The notes below the pieces were generated by a model. The model had not been told where the DNA came from and ran no database searches. It saw nothing but the letters and a program-made list of their open reading frames with translations. From contig DEHT01000006.1 in the NCBI GenBank assembly GCA_002352045.1, positions 29,729 to 55,491 of the forward strand: a stretch of DNA of 25,763 nucleotides, given 5' to 3'. The translations under genes were made by a program, and so were the position numbers. Every line of letters starts with the position of its first letter. The first letter of the stretch is position 1. Of this stretch, positions 1 through 7,893 are shown piece by piece. This DNA comes from Chitinophagaceae bacterium UBA2793 (GTDB lineage: Bacteria; Bacteroidota; Bacteroidia; Chitinophagales; Chitinophagaceae).

Positions 1-1032
1 TATACCGGCACTATTGGAGCTTTTGAACTCTCTTACAACAAAACCAATAACAATTATGTTTCCGATTCGCTTTATTCCACCGATTATGAATACAGTTTTT
101 TAAATACCGATTTATGGGTAGGCTATAATTTTGGGGCAACCCGTGCAAAACGAAAAGACGATCCCAATCATTTACAACATTTTGCGGCAGCAAGAACTTT
201 CTTTAGCCAGTTTTTTAATGTACCCAACAAATACAACAACACTTATAATTATCAATATGCCGATATTAATGGCGTATTGCTGTCGTATAGTATTTACAAA
301 CAAAATTTTTATCGTACCAATTTCATTTACGGCTTTGGTAGAAACGAAGACGTACCCAAAGGATTGAAGGCTTCTTTAATAGGCGGTTTCACCAATAAAC
401 AAGGCGATAGAAGAGCTTACTATGGCACAGAAGCTGAGTGGAGCTTCTTTAATAAAGCAGGCTGTTTATATTCCTACACATTAAGAACCGGTGGTTTTGT
501 TGGTAAAGATGGATTTGAAGATATAGATCTTTTACTAAACATCAATCACTTTAGCAAGCTGTTTACTTTAAGTAAACATTGGCTCAATAGAAGCTATCTA
601 ACGGTTAACTATACCCGGCAGATAAATGCAAGGTTGAATGAGCCTTTATTTTTAGATTCAGATTTTGGGTTGCCTTATTACAGGCGTGGAGTACTCGAAG
701 GAAAAATGCGGGCCGCTATTAAAGGAGAATCTGTTTTTTACCATATGCAAAAGTTTCTGGCCTTTAGATTTGCTCCTTTTGTATTTGCCGACTTAGGAAT
801 ATTACAAGAAGTAGGGAAACCTTATTCCAAAACAAATGGTTATCCGGTTTTAGGCGCCGGTATTCGCACCAGAAACGAAAACCTGGTATTGGGCACAATG
901 GAACTAAAAGGCTTTTATATTCCCCGGCCAATTGATGGTATGAAAGGCTGGAGGGTAGAAGTGGGTACCAATCTGCGCTTCAGGTACAATAGTAACTTTA
1001 TTCGGAAGCCCGATTTTGTAAGTCCTAATTAA
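1..1032 (+). CDS. Outer-membrane beta-barrel protein, Omp85/BamA-like C-terminal part (5' truncated)
   Basis: The reading frame is open from the first base of the window to a TAA at 1030-1032, so this is the last 343 residues of a gene that starts upstream. The visible part is dense in alternating aromatic/polar strands (for example LWVGYNFG, FYRTNFIYGFG, GTMELKGFYIP), as expected for an outer-membrane beta-barrel. The ending, with a self-contained strand pattern GWRVEVGTNLRFRY, resembles the barrel of Bacteroidota surface-antigen (BamA/TamA-like) proteins, but no POTRA or other N-terminal domain is visible here. The DUF4268 gene starts 5 bp after the stop, so the two probably share a transcript. 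The barrel assignment is fairly safe; the exact family is inference. Confidence 0.6.
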   Translation, partial: YTGTIGAFELSYNKTNNNYVSDSLYSTDYEYSFLNTDLWVGYNFGATRAKRKDDPNHLQHFAAARTFFSQFFNVPNKYNNTYNYQYADINGVLLSYSIYKQNFYRTNFIYGFGRNEDVPKGLKASLIGGFTNKQGDRRAYYGTEAEWSFFNKAGCLYSYTLRTGGFVGKDGFEDIDLLLNINHFSKLFTLSKHWLNRSYLTVNYTRQINARLNEPLFLDSDFGLPYYRRGVLEGKMRAAIKGESVFYHMQKFLAFRFAPFVFADLGILQEVGKPYSKTNGYPVLGAGIRTRNENLVLGTMELKGFYIPRPIDGMKGWRVEVGTNLRFRYNSNFIRKPDFVSPN

Positions 1033-1037
1033 TACCA

Positions 1038-1499
1038 ATGTATTCTAAAGAAGAAGCCTCTAAAATAAGGCAACAATTCTGGACAGTTTTTGGAAAGTAT
1101 ATGGCTCCGGTTTTATCGGCAAATGGTATTAAAATAAACTGGATAAATTACAAAACCGGAATAAGGAATTTGTATATTAGGATGGATGTTACTAAAAAAG
1201 AAGCAAACATTGCCATTGAAATAATGCATAAAGAGCCGGAGTTTGCTCAAAAATTATTTCAGCAATTTTTGTTTTTGAAGGAAGATTTTGAATCCATAGC
1301 CGGAACCGATTGGCTATGGGAGCAGGAAGCATTTAACGAGCATGGTTTAGTGTTGAGTAGAATTTCCAAAACCCAAACAAATTTGAATATTTTTAACCAG
1401 GCAAACTGGCCCGATATTATTTCGTTTTTAAAACCTTCTATACAATCTTTGGATTCATTTTGGGTAGAAAATAAAATGATATTTGAAATTATCGAATAA
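1038..1499 (+). CDS. DUF4268 domain-containing protein
   Basis: The 153-residue cytoplasmic protein has no signal peptide. It matches what I recall of the DUF4268 family: an N-terminal helix opening with MYSKEEASKIRQQFWTVFGKYM, an IRNLYIRMDV strand, the conserved IEIMHKE segment and a following FLFLKEDFE helix. The fold is thought to be related to nuclease-like domains and DUF4268 is sometimes fused to restriction or DNA-repair modules, but no catalytic residues can be assigned here and no function is known for the stand-alone form. It lies 5 bp after the outer-membrane gene and 12 bp before the hydrolase gene, which suggests a three-gene transcription unit with no obvious functional link. 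Confidence 0.7.
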   Translation: MYSKEEASKIRQQFWTVFGKYMAPVLSANGIKINWINYKTGIRNLYIRMDVTKKEANIAIEIMHKEPEFAQKLFQQFLFLKEDFESIAGTDWLWEQEAFNEHGLVLSRISKTQTNLNIFNQANWPDIISFLKPSIQSLDSFWVENKMIFEIIE

Positions 1500-1511
1500 A
1501 AAAAATATAGT

Positions 1512-2348
1512 ATGAATCAATTATTGATAAATGTTTGCATTACCGGCTTATTGGTTTCGGTAATATCTTGTAATAACAATGTTGGCAAAAAAGAAAACTC
1601 AAACCAATTGAATATGCCTCAAATAAAAACAGAAGCAGTAACCTATCAATTAGATAGCGTAACCATGCAAGGCTATGTTGCCTGGGATTCGGCAACAAAT
1701 GCCAAAAGACCGGTTGTAATGATAGTGCACGAATGGTGGGGTTTAAACGATTATACTAAATCTCGTGCAAAACAATTGGCCGAGTTGGGTTACCTGGCAT
1801 TTGCAGTTGATATGTATGGCAATGGTAAAACAGTAAATAATCCTACAAGTGCAGGGGAACTTTCCGGTCCGTTTTATAAAGATGCGATGATGGCTCGATC
1901 AAGGTTCGATGCAGGCTTATCCAAAGCATTGGATTTTAATGTGGCCGATAGCAATAAGATAGCAGCTATTGGTTATTGCTTTGGAGGAACACAGGTTTTA
2001 AACTTTGCATTGTTGGGCGATAAATTAAATGGAGTGGTTAGTTTTCATGGTGGCTTACAAACTACTCCTGCATTTGATAAATCTTTATTAAAAGCAAAAG
2101 TATTAGTTTGTCATGGTGAGGCCGATCCTTTTGTACCGGCCGAGCAGGTGGCGGCTTTTAAAAAAGGAATGGATTCTATTGGGGCCAATTATACATTTGT
2201 TGGTTATCCTAATGCAACGCATGCTTTTACAAACCCAGGTTCAACCGAACTGGGAAAAAGGTTTAATATACCAATTGCTTATAATGCAGCTGCCGATACC
2301 GCTTCCTGGAACGAGATGAAACAATTCTTAAACAAACTGTTTCAATAA
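1512..2348 (+). CDS. Dienelactone hydrolase family lipoprotein
   Basis: This is an alpha/beta-hydrolase of the dienelactone hydrolase family, predicted to be a lipoprotein. Residues 1-20 form a lipoprotein signal peptide ending in the lipobox SVISC with Cys20. The family landmarks are all present: the HEWWG motif (73-77) carrying the conserved Glu74, the nucleophile elbow GYCFGG with Cys156, Asp205 in GEADPF and His237 in NATHAF. The Cys-Asp-His triad is that of true dienelactone hydrolases rather than of Ser esterases. At 278 residues it has the usual family length plus the export signal. The physiological substrate cannot be read from sequence; many such proteins are general carboxylic ester hydrolases. 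It is probably the last gene of the unit beginning upstream and ends at a bidirectional terminator. Confidence 0.85.
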   Translation: MNQLLINVCITGLLVSVISCNNNVGKKENSNQLNMPQIKTEAVTYQLDSVTMQGYVAWDSATNAKRPVVMIVHEWWGLNDYTKSRAKQLAELGYLAFAVDMYGNGKTVNNPTSAGELSGPFYKDAMMARSRFDAGLSKALDFNVADSNKIAAIGYCFGGTQVLNFALLGDKLNGVVSFHGGLQTTPAFDKSLLKAKVLVCHGEADPFVPAEQVAAFKKGMDSIGANYTFVGYPNATHAFTNPGSTELGKRFNIPIAYNAAADTASWNEMKQFLNKLFQ

Positions 2349-2372
2349 ATTATAATAAATGCATTAAAAAAG

Positions 2373-2401
2373 GAGAGGCTGCAATTAATTTGCAGCCTCT
2401 C
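2373..2401. terminator. Bidirectional rho-independent terminator
   Basis: A perfect 12-bp stem (2373-2384 with 2390-2401, arm GAGAGGCTGCAA) encloses a 5-nt loop. It has an A-run on the left (2366-2371) and a short T-run on the right (2402-2404). It lies between two convergent genes, so it can end both the hydrolase transcript and the T9SS cargo transcript. Confidence 0.85.
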
Positions 2402-2425
2402 TTTACTATAAATTTAGTGAGCCAA

Positions 2426-3694
2426 TTATTGCTTCATTAATTTATTGTTGTAAACTACCATTCCGTTTTTATCGGTAACGGTTAAAATGTACATTCCTCT
2501 TTGTAATCCACCCACTTTATCGAATACTTTACGGGTAGATCCTTTAGCGATTTGCCATCTTTCAATTGCTACAGTTTTACCTGAAATATCAGTTAATCTG
2601 ATGTTAACTGTTTCAATAGTATTGCTTAAGAAATCAACAGTAATATTATTTACAAAAGGATTGGCCAATACGTTTACACCTAATTTGTCGATGGTAATTT
2701 TTACTTTAACGGTGCTTGAATATTCAAACCCGCCATCAATATCTACTTGCTTAATGCGGTAGAAATTGTAGCCTGCAGAAGGTTTAGAATCGTAAGAATT
2801 GTAATTTTTAATCATATTGCTATTGCCCGAACCATTCACCCTTGAAATAGCAGTCCAGTTGTAACCATCGGTACTTCTTTCTACTTCAAAATATGCGTTG
2901 TTAACTTCGGTAGCAGTTGACCAGTTTACACTCACGCCACTTCCTTTTTGAGTAGCACTTAGTTTTAGGAATTCAACCGGCATTGGGCCACCATCATCGC
3001 ACTGAACTAAGCTAAGGTCATCAATAGCAAAATCGTTTCCGCAACCATCGCTGGTACCATCGCTCAATGTAATTCTAAATCTTTGAGCAGCTACCGGCAG
3101 GCTAAAAGTGCCACCCATGCTCAACCAAACAGGAGCATTGGTAATAGGTGCAGGAGTACCCGATACACTTTGTAAAGTAACCCATGAGTTTCCGCTTGGA
3201 GCTGTGCTGTATTCTATCACATAGCTAATAGTAGGAAGCAAATAAGGCGAACAAGGGTAATTGTTGGTATTTACATTCATTAAATAAAACCCAAATCCAT
3301 AAATACCGGGATTATACACTGAATTGCTACTAATCTCTTTGGTATAAAAAGTTTCGGCAACACCATTTATTACCAAGGCTCTTCCATCCACATCAGATGG
3401 AGTATGATCGGCAGAAGCATGCCAATCGCCTCTTTGCTGGGTACCATTGGTTACCCTATAAAAACCGTCGTTTAACCAGGTGGTTGGAAAATTGCCTGGT
3501 GCATAAACCAGAGTAGTAACATCGGCTGATGTGGTAGAACCGGTTCCGGTTCCAAAATTTTCACTCCAAAGTGTTACCTGGTTGGGACATAAAGTTTGAG
3601 CGGTAGTAGTTAATGCTGATACAGACATTACTAAACCAATGATTGAAAACGCTAAGGGTTTCCAACTTCTTTTTAAGGTAGAAATTTCTTGCAT
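2426..3694 (-). CDS. Secreted protein with T9SS type A sorting domain
   Basis: The 422-residue exported protein has a signal peptide at about 1-33 ending in TTTAQ. Residues about 35-233 form a cysteine-poor beta-rich domain resembling the MAM/concanavalin-like sandwiches of Bacteroidota exoproteins (WSENFGTG near its start, CGNDFAIDDLSL near its end). Residues about 238-333 are an Fn3-like module with the typical pattern PVEFLKLSA…NAYFEVERSTDG…YNFYRIKQVD. The last 80 residues (LANPFVNNITVDF…ISGKTV…RGMYILTV) are a type A sorting domain, the signal for export through the T9SS and anchoring at the surface. No catalytic residues are evident, so an adhesin or structural role is likely but unproven. 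The gene ends at the shared terminator. Confidence 0.85.
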   Translation of the reverse strand: MQEISTLKRSWKPLAFSIIGLVMSVSALTTTAQTLCPNQVTLWSENFGTGTGSTTSADVTTLVYAPGNFPTTWLNDGFYRVTNGTQQRGDWHASADHTPSDVDGRALVINGVAETFYTKEISSNSVYNPGIYGFGFYLMNVNTNNYPCSPYLLPTISYVIEYSTAPSGNSWVTLQSVSGTPAPITNAPVWLSMGGTFSLPVAAQRFRITLSDGTSDGCGNDFAIDDLSLVQCDDGGPMPVEFLKLSATQKGSGVSVNWSTATEVNNAYFEVERSTDGYNWTAISRVNGSGNSNMIKNYNSYDSKPSAGYNFYRIKQVDIDGGFEYSSTVKVKITIDKLGVNVLANPFVNNITVDFLSNTIETVNIRLTDISGKTVAIERWQIAKGSTRKVFDKVGGLQRGMYILTVTDKNGMVVYNNKLMKQ

Positions 3695-3916
3695 ACAAAT
3701 GAAAGTTTACAGAGATGAATAATAATAGTTATTCAAAACAAATAGTGGATAATAAAAACTTTCAGAAGTATTGGATGAAGTAAGAATGGAGATTAGTAAC
3801 CGAGGTAGCAACTAATACGCTGTAAAAGTATTGTATCAATCCAAATCAGCAAAATAAAATGTTCTTTTTTTTTGAAATATTTAAAAATATGCAATTAACT
3901 AACTGATTACTATACA

Positions 3917-4387
3917 CTAAAGCCAGTTTTTTTTGCCCAGCCTGCAATAGCTATAACTGTCTTCCTTAACCGCATATTCAATATGAATAGGTCCGGCACT
4001 TGAATTTTCAATTTTGTTGATTGCCACCTGCTTATTTACAACAGTTTCAAGAGTTTTTCTAAATTGAAGCAAACTATTGGAAGTTTCTTTACCTAATCTT
4101 ATTACAATAATGTATTCGCCCTCTTTGCCACAGCCAGCATATTTATCAGCCGATACTACTTTTAAATTGTTTTTTTGAATATAACCGGTAAACCATTCTT
4201 TTAAAAAAGTATCGCTTGCCGGGCCGCTTGCCATACTAGAAAAAAATATGCCAATAGGGTTGGTGGGTTGTTCTATTACTTCAGTTTCTGGTGGTGTTAC
4301 AGAATTATCATTTGTTTGCATTGTTTTTTTTGAACAATGGCAGGAGATGCTTCCGGCAATAAATAAAAACGCAAATAATAGTTTCAT
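3917..4387 (-). CDS. Small hypothetical lipoprotein
   Basis: I do not recognise this 156-residue protein. It begins MKLLFAFLFIAGSISC, a lipoprotein signal with Cys16 at the cleavage site, then has a Ser/Thr/Pro-rich linker followed by a compact alpha/beta region of about 110 residues containing one CGKEGEYIIVIRLG segment. The ATG at 4387 is chosen over a TTG one codon upstream. It sits alone on the minus strand, 220 bp from the T9SS cargo gene, with low-complexity AT-rich DNA on both sides. It is probably tethered to a membrane facing the periplasm; its role is unknown. Confidence 0.7.
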   Translation of the reverse strand: MKLLFAFLFIAGSISCHCSKKTMQTNDNSVTPPETEVIEQPTNPIGIFFSSMASGPASDTFLKEWFTGYIQKNNLKVVSADKYAGCGKEGEYIIVIRLGKETSNSLLQFRKTLETVVNKQVAINKIENSSAGPIHIEYAVKEDSYSYCRLGKKNWL

Positions 4388-4476
4388 CAATTAGGCTTTA
4401 ATAAAGGAGTAAAGATAATAAACTAAATAGGGGAAATCTGTTTGTAATGTTAAGTTGTATTTATATTGGATGAAGT

Positions 4477-4605
4477 TTAAAAGAAAAATGGTATATGTAT
4501 GCGGATTGAATTTTTGCCACAGGAAGTATTCAATCTATATAGCCTTCGTAGGTTTTCAATGCCAAATTGTTTTATTGTCGCCGCCGTGGTTTCAACCAAC
4601 TGCAT
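4477..4605 (-). other. Short 42-codon open frame, possible gene relic
   Basis: Inside the 263-bp gap between two minus-strand genes there is an ATG-started frame of 42 codons. Its beginning, ATIKQFGIENLRRL, loosely recalls the N-terminal strand of medium-chain zinc alcohol dehydrogenases (pattern QFGxxNLxLVE). The similarity stops after about 30 residues and there is no catalytic region, so at most it is a remnant. It could equally be chance. Confidence 0.12.
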
Positions 4606-4653
4606 AGTATTGAGGTACAACAATAAAAAACATTCGGGATTTATCGCCGTTCT

Positions 4654-6447
4654 TTAATCCTCCCCAACCTTTAACGCTGCCGAAGGCAGCACATTTACGA
4701 TGGCGTTGTTTGCTACCTCTACTTTGCCTACCCATTGATTATCGGTTACATCTACGGTGTGTCCGGGCATTATCCATGCAGTATCCGACTTTAATGGTAC
4801 AGCTCCGGTTTCCCAAATTTGAGGATTGTTCCAATTGCCCGATGCTATGGTTCTTACCAACTGAGGGCTACAGTTGTAGATAGCTGCAAACCCACTCCTG
4901 GTTGTAGCGCCATCGGTAAATACTTTTATGGTCATTACTCCAGAAGATGCAACAAGCGTTGGTGGAAGAACAGCTCCACTAAAATTTCCAATTAACGGAC
5001 TCAAAGTATCTGGGCCATTAAATACCCAAACAGAATCGAAGCCTGCTTCAAAATCAAAACTTAAAAACCTGAGTGAAACAGAAACTGCACCGGGTGGATT
5101 AATAGTGAAATAGTAATTAGAACGATTTACATAATTATTTGCCGGGCCACCCATATCGTAGAGGGTATCTCTGCAGGGCATGGCTGCACAGTTGGATAAA
5201 TTGTTATTGATCATTTCCCATAAGTCGGCATAGCCGGCATCGTAGCCTAATCGCCACATGGCACCACCTGCAAGTCCACGCTGATGAATTAAATCGTATT
5301 TAGTTTGAAGGCTGTAGGCATCATCTATAAACTGTTGGTTTGGTACTGCATTAGCATCATTAAAACAATGGTATGCTGCATGAGAGTATGGGTCTCTTAA
5401 AGTATTGGAGTAGTACCCGCTTGAATTGTCTCTAAACTGTGTATAAGTTTGTGTACTGATGGGCGCTGCATTTCCATCTGCAGGTAATACGCATCCATTG
5501 GTGGTTCGCCATCTTCGGCCATAATAGGGCATTGCCAAAATCACTTTTTCTTTGGGTGCATAGCGGAGCATACTATTCAAATCGTTGGCTACATTGCCAT
5601 GTCCATTAGGATCGCTGGCAGCTTTTGGAAATTGCCAGGTAGGGGCAATGGGGCCCGGATAGTTTTGAGTGCTCCAGTAATAATCGTAACCCATTAAAAT
5701 AAGTAAATCAACTACGTTGTTCAATCCTGTTATATAAGCACTATTGCTTGCATGTGCTCCCTGTATATCTACACTTATTTCGGCATTGGGTCTTGCTGCG
5801 AGTAACTGAGTTCTTAAATTTTGTAAAAAACTTAAATAGGATGGAAGTATTGTTCCCGAAACAATGGCGCCTCCTTCAAAATCAATATTTATTCCTTTTA
5901 CATCGGCCGTTACCACATGATTCACTAAGTTGGTAATTAAGGTTTGCTGTGCAGTGGCATTGGCAAAGAAACTGCCGAAAGTGGTGGAAGTCCCAAAAAA
6001 AGTTACTGCAAGGTTCACGTTTACTCCATTGGCTTTTGCTGCCAAAACAGTAGCATTGTTTCCCCAGTTTACTAAAGATGCAGCATTGCTTGCATTGCCG
6101 GTTAAATAATCTACCTGGTACGAAAAATAAGAAAGATCGCTCAGCGATTGCCACACATAACTTGCAGAGGATGTACCAATGGAATGCCAACCAAACATTC
6201 TTTTTGTAAGCGGGCATGCTGCAGCATTTAACCTGGATGCTACAATTGGATTGTTGGTACAGTCGCCATACCATGCACAACGTAAACTATCCCATTTACT
6301 CACGGGGAAAGCTGCTAACGATTGTTGCCTTAAAGTTTCATTATACATTTCACTGTATGGAGTTGTTTGGGCAAATAAATTTGTGCCGAAAAAGCTACTA
6401 ACAAAAACTAATGTCAATCGAATGTTGAACATGCATAGGTAGTGCAT
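4654..6447 (-). CDS. Secreted GH18-family glycosidase-like protein with CUB domain
   Basis: The protein has about 597 residues. It opens with a signal peptide ending in GTNLFAQ, then a glycoside hydrolase 18 TIM barrel. The GH18 active-site strand reads GINIDFE at about 185-191: the catalytic Glu191 and the preceding Asp189 are kept, while the two earlier Asp of the DxxDxDxE motif are replaced by Lys and Asn. Further GH18 landmarks are LMGYDYYW, MPYYGRRW and GAMWRLGYD. A CUB-like domain follows (about 420-526, between paired Cys). The last 70 residues (GNWNNPQIWE…PGHTVDV) look like the start of a G8-like beta-helix module. There is no T9SS sorting domain, and the protein stops soon after this module begins. 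The start at 6447 or 6432 is preferred over ATG 6495, which lies upstream of a promoter-like element. The likely target is a chitin- or peptidoglycan-like glycan. Confidence 0.8.
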   Translation of the reverse strand: MHYLCMFNIRLTLVFVSSFFGTNLFAQTTPYSEMYNETLRQQSLAAFPVSKWDSLRCAWYGDCTNNPIVASRLNAAACPLTKRMFGWHSIGTSSASYVWQSLSDLSYFSYQVDYLTGNASNAASLVNWGNNATVLAAKANGVNVNLAVTFFGTSTTFGSFFANATAQQTLITNLVNHVVTADVKGINIDFEGGAIVSGTILPSYLSFLQNLRTQLLAARPNAEISVDIQGAHASNSAYITGLNNVVDLLILMGYDYYWSTQNYPGPIAPTWQFPKAASDPNGHGNVANDLNSMLRYAPKEKVILAMPYYGRRWRTTNGCVLPADGNAAPISTQTYTQFRDNSSGYYSNTLRDPYSHAAYHCFNDANAVPNQQFIDDAYSLQTKYDLIHQRGLAGGAMWRLGYDAGYADLWEMINNNLSNCAAMPCRDTLYDMGGPANNYVNRSNYYFTINPPGAVSVSLRFLSFDFEAGFDSVWVFNGPDTLSPLIGNFSGAVLPPTLVASSGVMTIKVFTDGATTRSGFAAIYNCSPQLVRTIASGNWNNPQIWETGAVPLKSDTAWIMPGHTVDVTDNQWVGKVEVANNAIVNVLPSAALKVGED

Positions 6448-6474
6448 AGCGATAGGTTTTTGGTAAACAATTTT

Positions 6475-6482
6475 TAAATGTA
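6475..6482 (-). promoter_or_regulatory. Weak -7 promoter element for the GH18 gene
   Basis: The minus strand reads TACATTTA, one base off the Bacteroidota consensus TAnnTTTG, 27 nt upstream of the ATG at 6447. No convincing -33 TTG is present at the right distance. Confidence 0.25.
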
Positions 6483-6625
6483 TAAACAATATCAATTCGT
6501 TTTTGAAAATGCAGGTTTGTGCGGCGGAATATATTTTTTTTGTTGAAGTAACGGTGATGTAACAGGCTAAGAACTCTTTAAAAATTGTAAACCGGTTGTA
6601 GTAAAAATGGGGTTAATAGGATGGC

Positions 6626-6656
6626 TTGTTTTGTAAAACCGTATTGCCTAACTTTG
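6626..6656 (+). promoter_or_regulatory. prfB promoter (TTG / TAnnTTTG)
   Basis: A perfect -7 element TAACTTTG (6649-6656) is preceded by TTG at 6626-6628 with 20 nt between them, the Bacteroidota sigma-ABfr-type layout. The box ends only 6 nt before the prfB ATG at 6663, so transcription should start at or next to the start codon. Confidence 0.55.
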
Positions 6657-6662
6657 CGCCCT

Positions 6663-7755
6663 ATGACAATAGAGCAATTAAAAGATATGAGAGACCGTAT
6701 ACTGGTTTTGAGGAGGTTTCTTTGACGTCGCTAACAGAGAAGCGAAAATAAGCAACGATAAACAACTTTCTCTTTCTCCCGGTTTTTGGGATGATAACAC
6801 CCGTGCTACTGCTATTCTTAAGGAAATTAAGGTAAATGAATATTGGGTAGAAATGTTCAACAATGTTTCTACTTTGGTTGAAGATTTTGCCGTGCTTTTT
6901 GATTTTTGGAAAGAAGGTGAAGCCACTGAAGAAGAAGTGAAAGAAGCTTATACCAGGGCAATTGATGCTATAGAGGAAGCTGAATTTAAAAGCACCCTAA
7001 ACGATGCAGCAGATGCCTTGCCCGCTGTGGTGGAAATAAACAGCGGTGCAGGCGGTACCGAAAGCCAGGACTGGGCCGAAATGCTTGCCCGTATGTATAG
7101 AATGTATGGCGAAAAACAAGGCTGGTCTGTTACCGAGTTGGATTGGCAATGGGGCGATGGTGCCGGAATTAAAAGTGCAACCTATCAATTTGACGGCCCA
7201 TTTGCCTATGGTTTCTTAAAAGGAGAAAGTGGTGTGCATAGGTTGGTACGAATTTCGCCTTTTGATAGCAATGCACGCAGGCATACTTCTTTTGCCAGTA
7301 TTAATGTATATCCATTGGTTGATGATAGCATTGAAATAGAAATAAAAGACGCCGATGTAAAAATGGAAACTGCCCGTAGTGGTGGAGCCGGCGGACAAAA
7401 TGTAAATAAGGTAGAAACAAAAGTGTTCTTAACGCATATACCTACCGGCATAGTGGTGGTTTGCCAAACCGAAAGAAGCCAATTGGCCAATAGAGAAAAA
7501 GCCATGCAGATGTTGAAGAGTAGGTTGTACGAAGAAGAACTTCGAAAGCGAAATGAATTAAGAGACGCAGCCAATGCTACAAAGAAAAAAATAGAGTGGG
7601 GAAGCCAAATTCGCAGTTATGTTTTTCATCCGTATAAAATGATTAAAGACCATAGAACCGATTTTGAAGTAGGCAATGTGCAGCCGGTAATGGATGGAGA
7701 ATTGGATGGGTTTATTAAGGCTTATTTGATGACGGAGAAAGAGGCGGAGAGTTGA
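6663..7755 (+). CDS. prfB: Peptide chain release factor 2, with programmed +1 frameshift
   Basis: RF2 reads UGA and UAA stop codons and triggers release of the finished protein at the ribosome. A short zero frame of 20 codons starts at ATG 6663 and ends at TGA 6723-6725. Shifting +1 there (CTT then GAC) joins it to the long frame and gives a 363-residue protein of normal RF2 length. The stop-codon tripeptide SPF is present in VRISPFDSNARR, and the peptidyl-transferase GGQ motif is present in GGAGGQNVNKVET. The N-terminal coiled region LSPGFWDD is also typical. A start inside the long frame (for example 6853) would delete the conserved N-terminus, so the frameshifted model is preferred. The frameshift makes RF2 levels autoregulate: low RF2 favours shifting. 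pruA follows after a 138-bp repeat-rich spacer. Confidence 0.95.
6711..6726 (+). promoter_or_regulatory. prfB: Programmed +1 frameshift site of prfB
   Basis: The sequence is AGGAGG TTT CTT TGA C. The slippery CTT (6720-6722) precedes the in-frame TGA (6723-6725), followed by C. A Shine-Dalgarno-like AGGAGG (6711-6716) sits 3 nt upstream of CTT, the stimulatory arrangement known from E. coli prfB. Confidence 0.95.
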
Positions 7756-7869
7756 TTTGGTGATTTATAAAAATATTATCAAAAATTATTTCATCATCTA
7801 AAACGAAAACAGGCTCTTAATTTCCAAATCACCAAATTATCAAATTTTTCAAATCAATAATTTCCAAAT
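7755..7869. repeat. CAAAT-rich intergenic repeats with a 12-bp inverted pair
   Basis: The prfB-pruA spacer has a perfect inverted repeat: ATTTGGTGATTT at 7755-7766 with AAATCACCAAAT at 7826-7837, its left arm starting at the last base of the prfB stop codon. It also has a direct repeat TAATTTCCAAAT at 7818-7829 and 7858-7869, within a run of CAAAT-type units. No T-run follows either arm, so this is not a standard terminator. Confidence 0.6.
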
Positions 7870-7893
7870 TTCAAAATCACTAAATTAATTATT

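Noticed and set aside
4570..4628. Inverted repeat TTTTATTGT/ACAATAAAA as a terminator of the GH18 gene
   Set aside because: The arms are AT-only, 41 nt apart, and no T-run follows in the right direction.
5882..6280. 132-codon minus-strand frame within the GH18 gene
   Set aside because: It is the same strand in another frame; the GH18 frame carries clear family motifs and this one has none.
6853..7755. RF2 as a 300-residue protein starting at ATG 6853
   Set aside because: It would lack the conserved N-terminal domain; the upstream zero frame plus the CTT-TGA-C shift gives the full-length protein.
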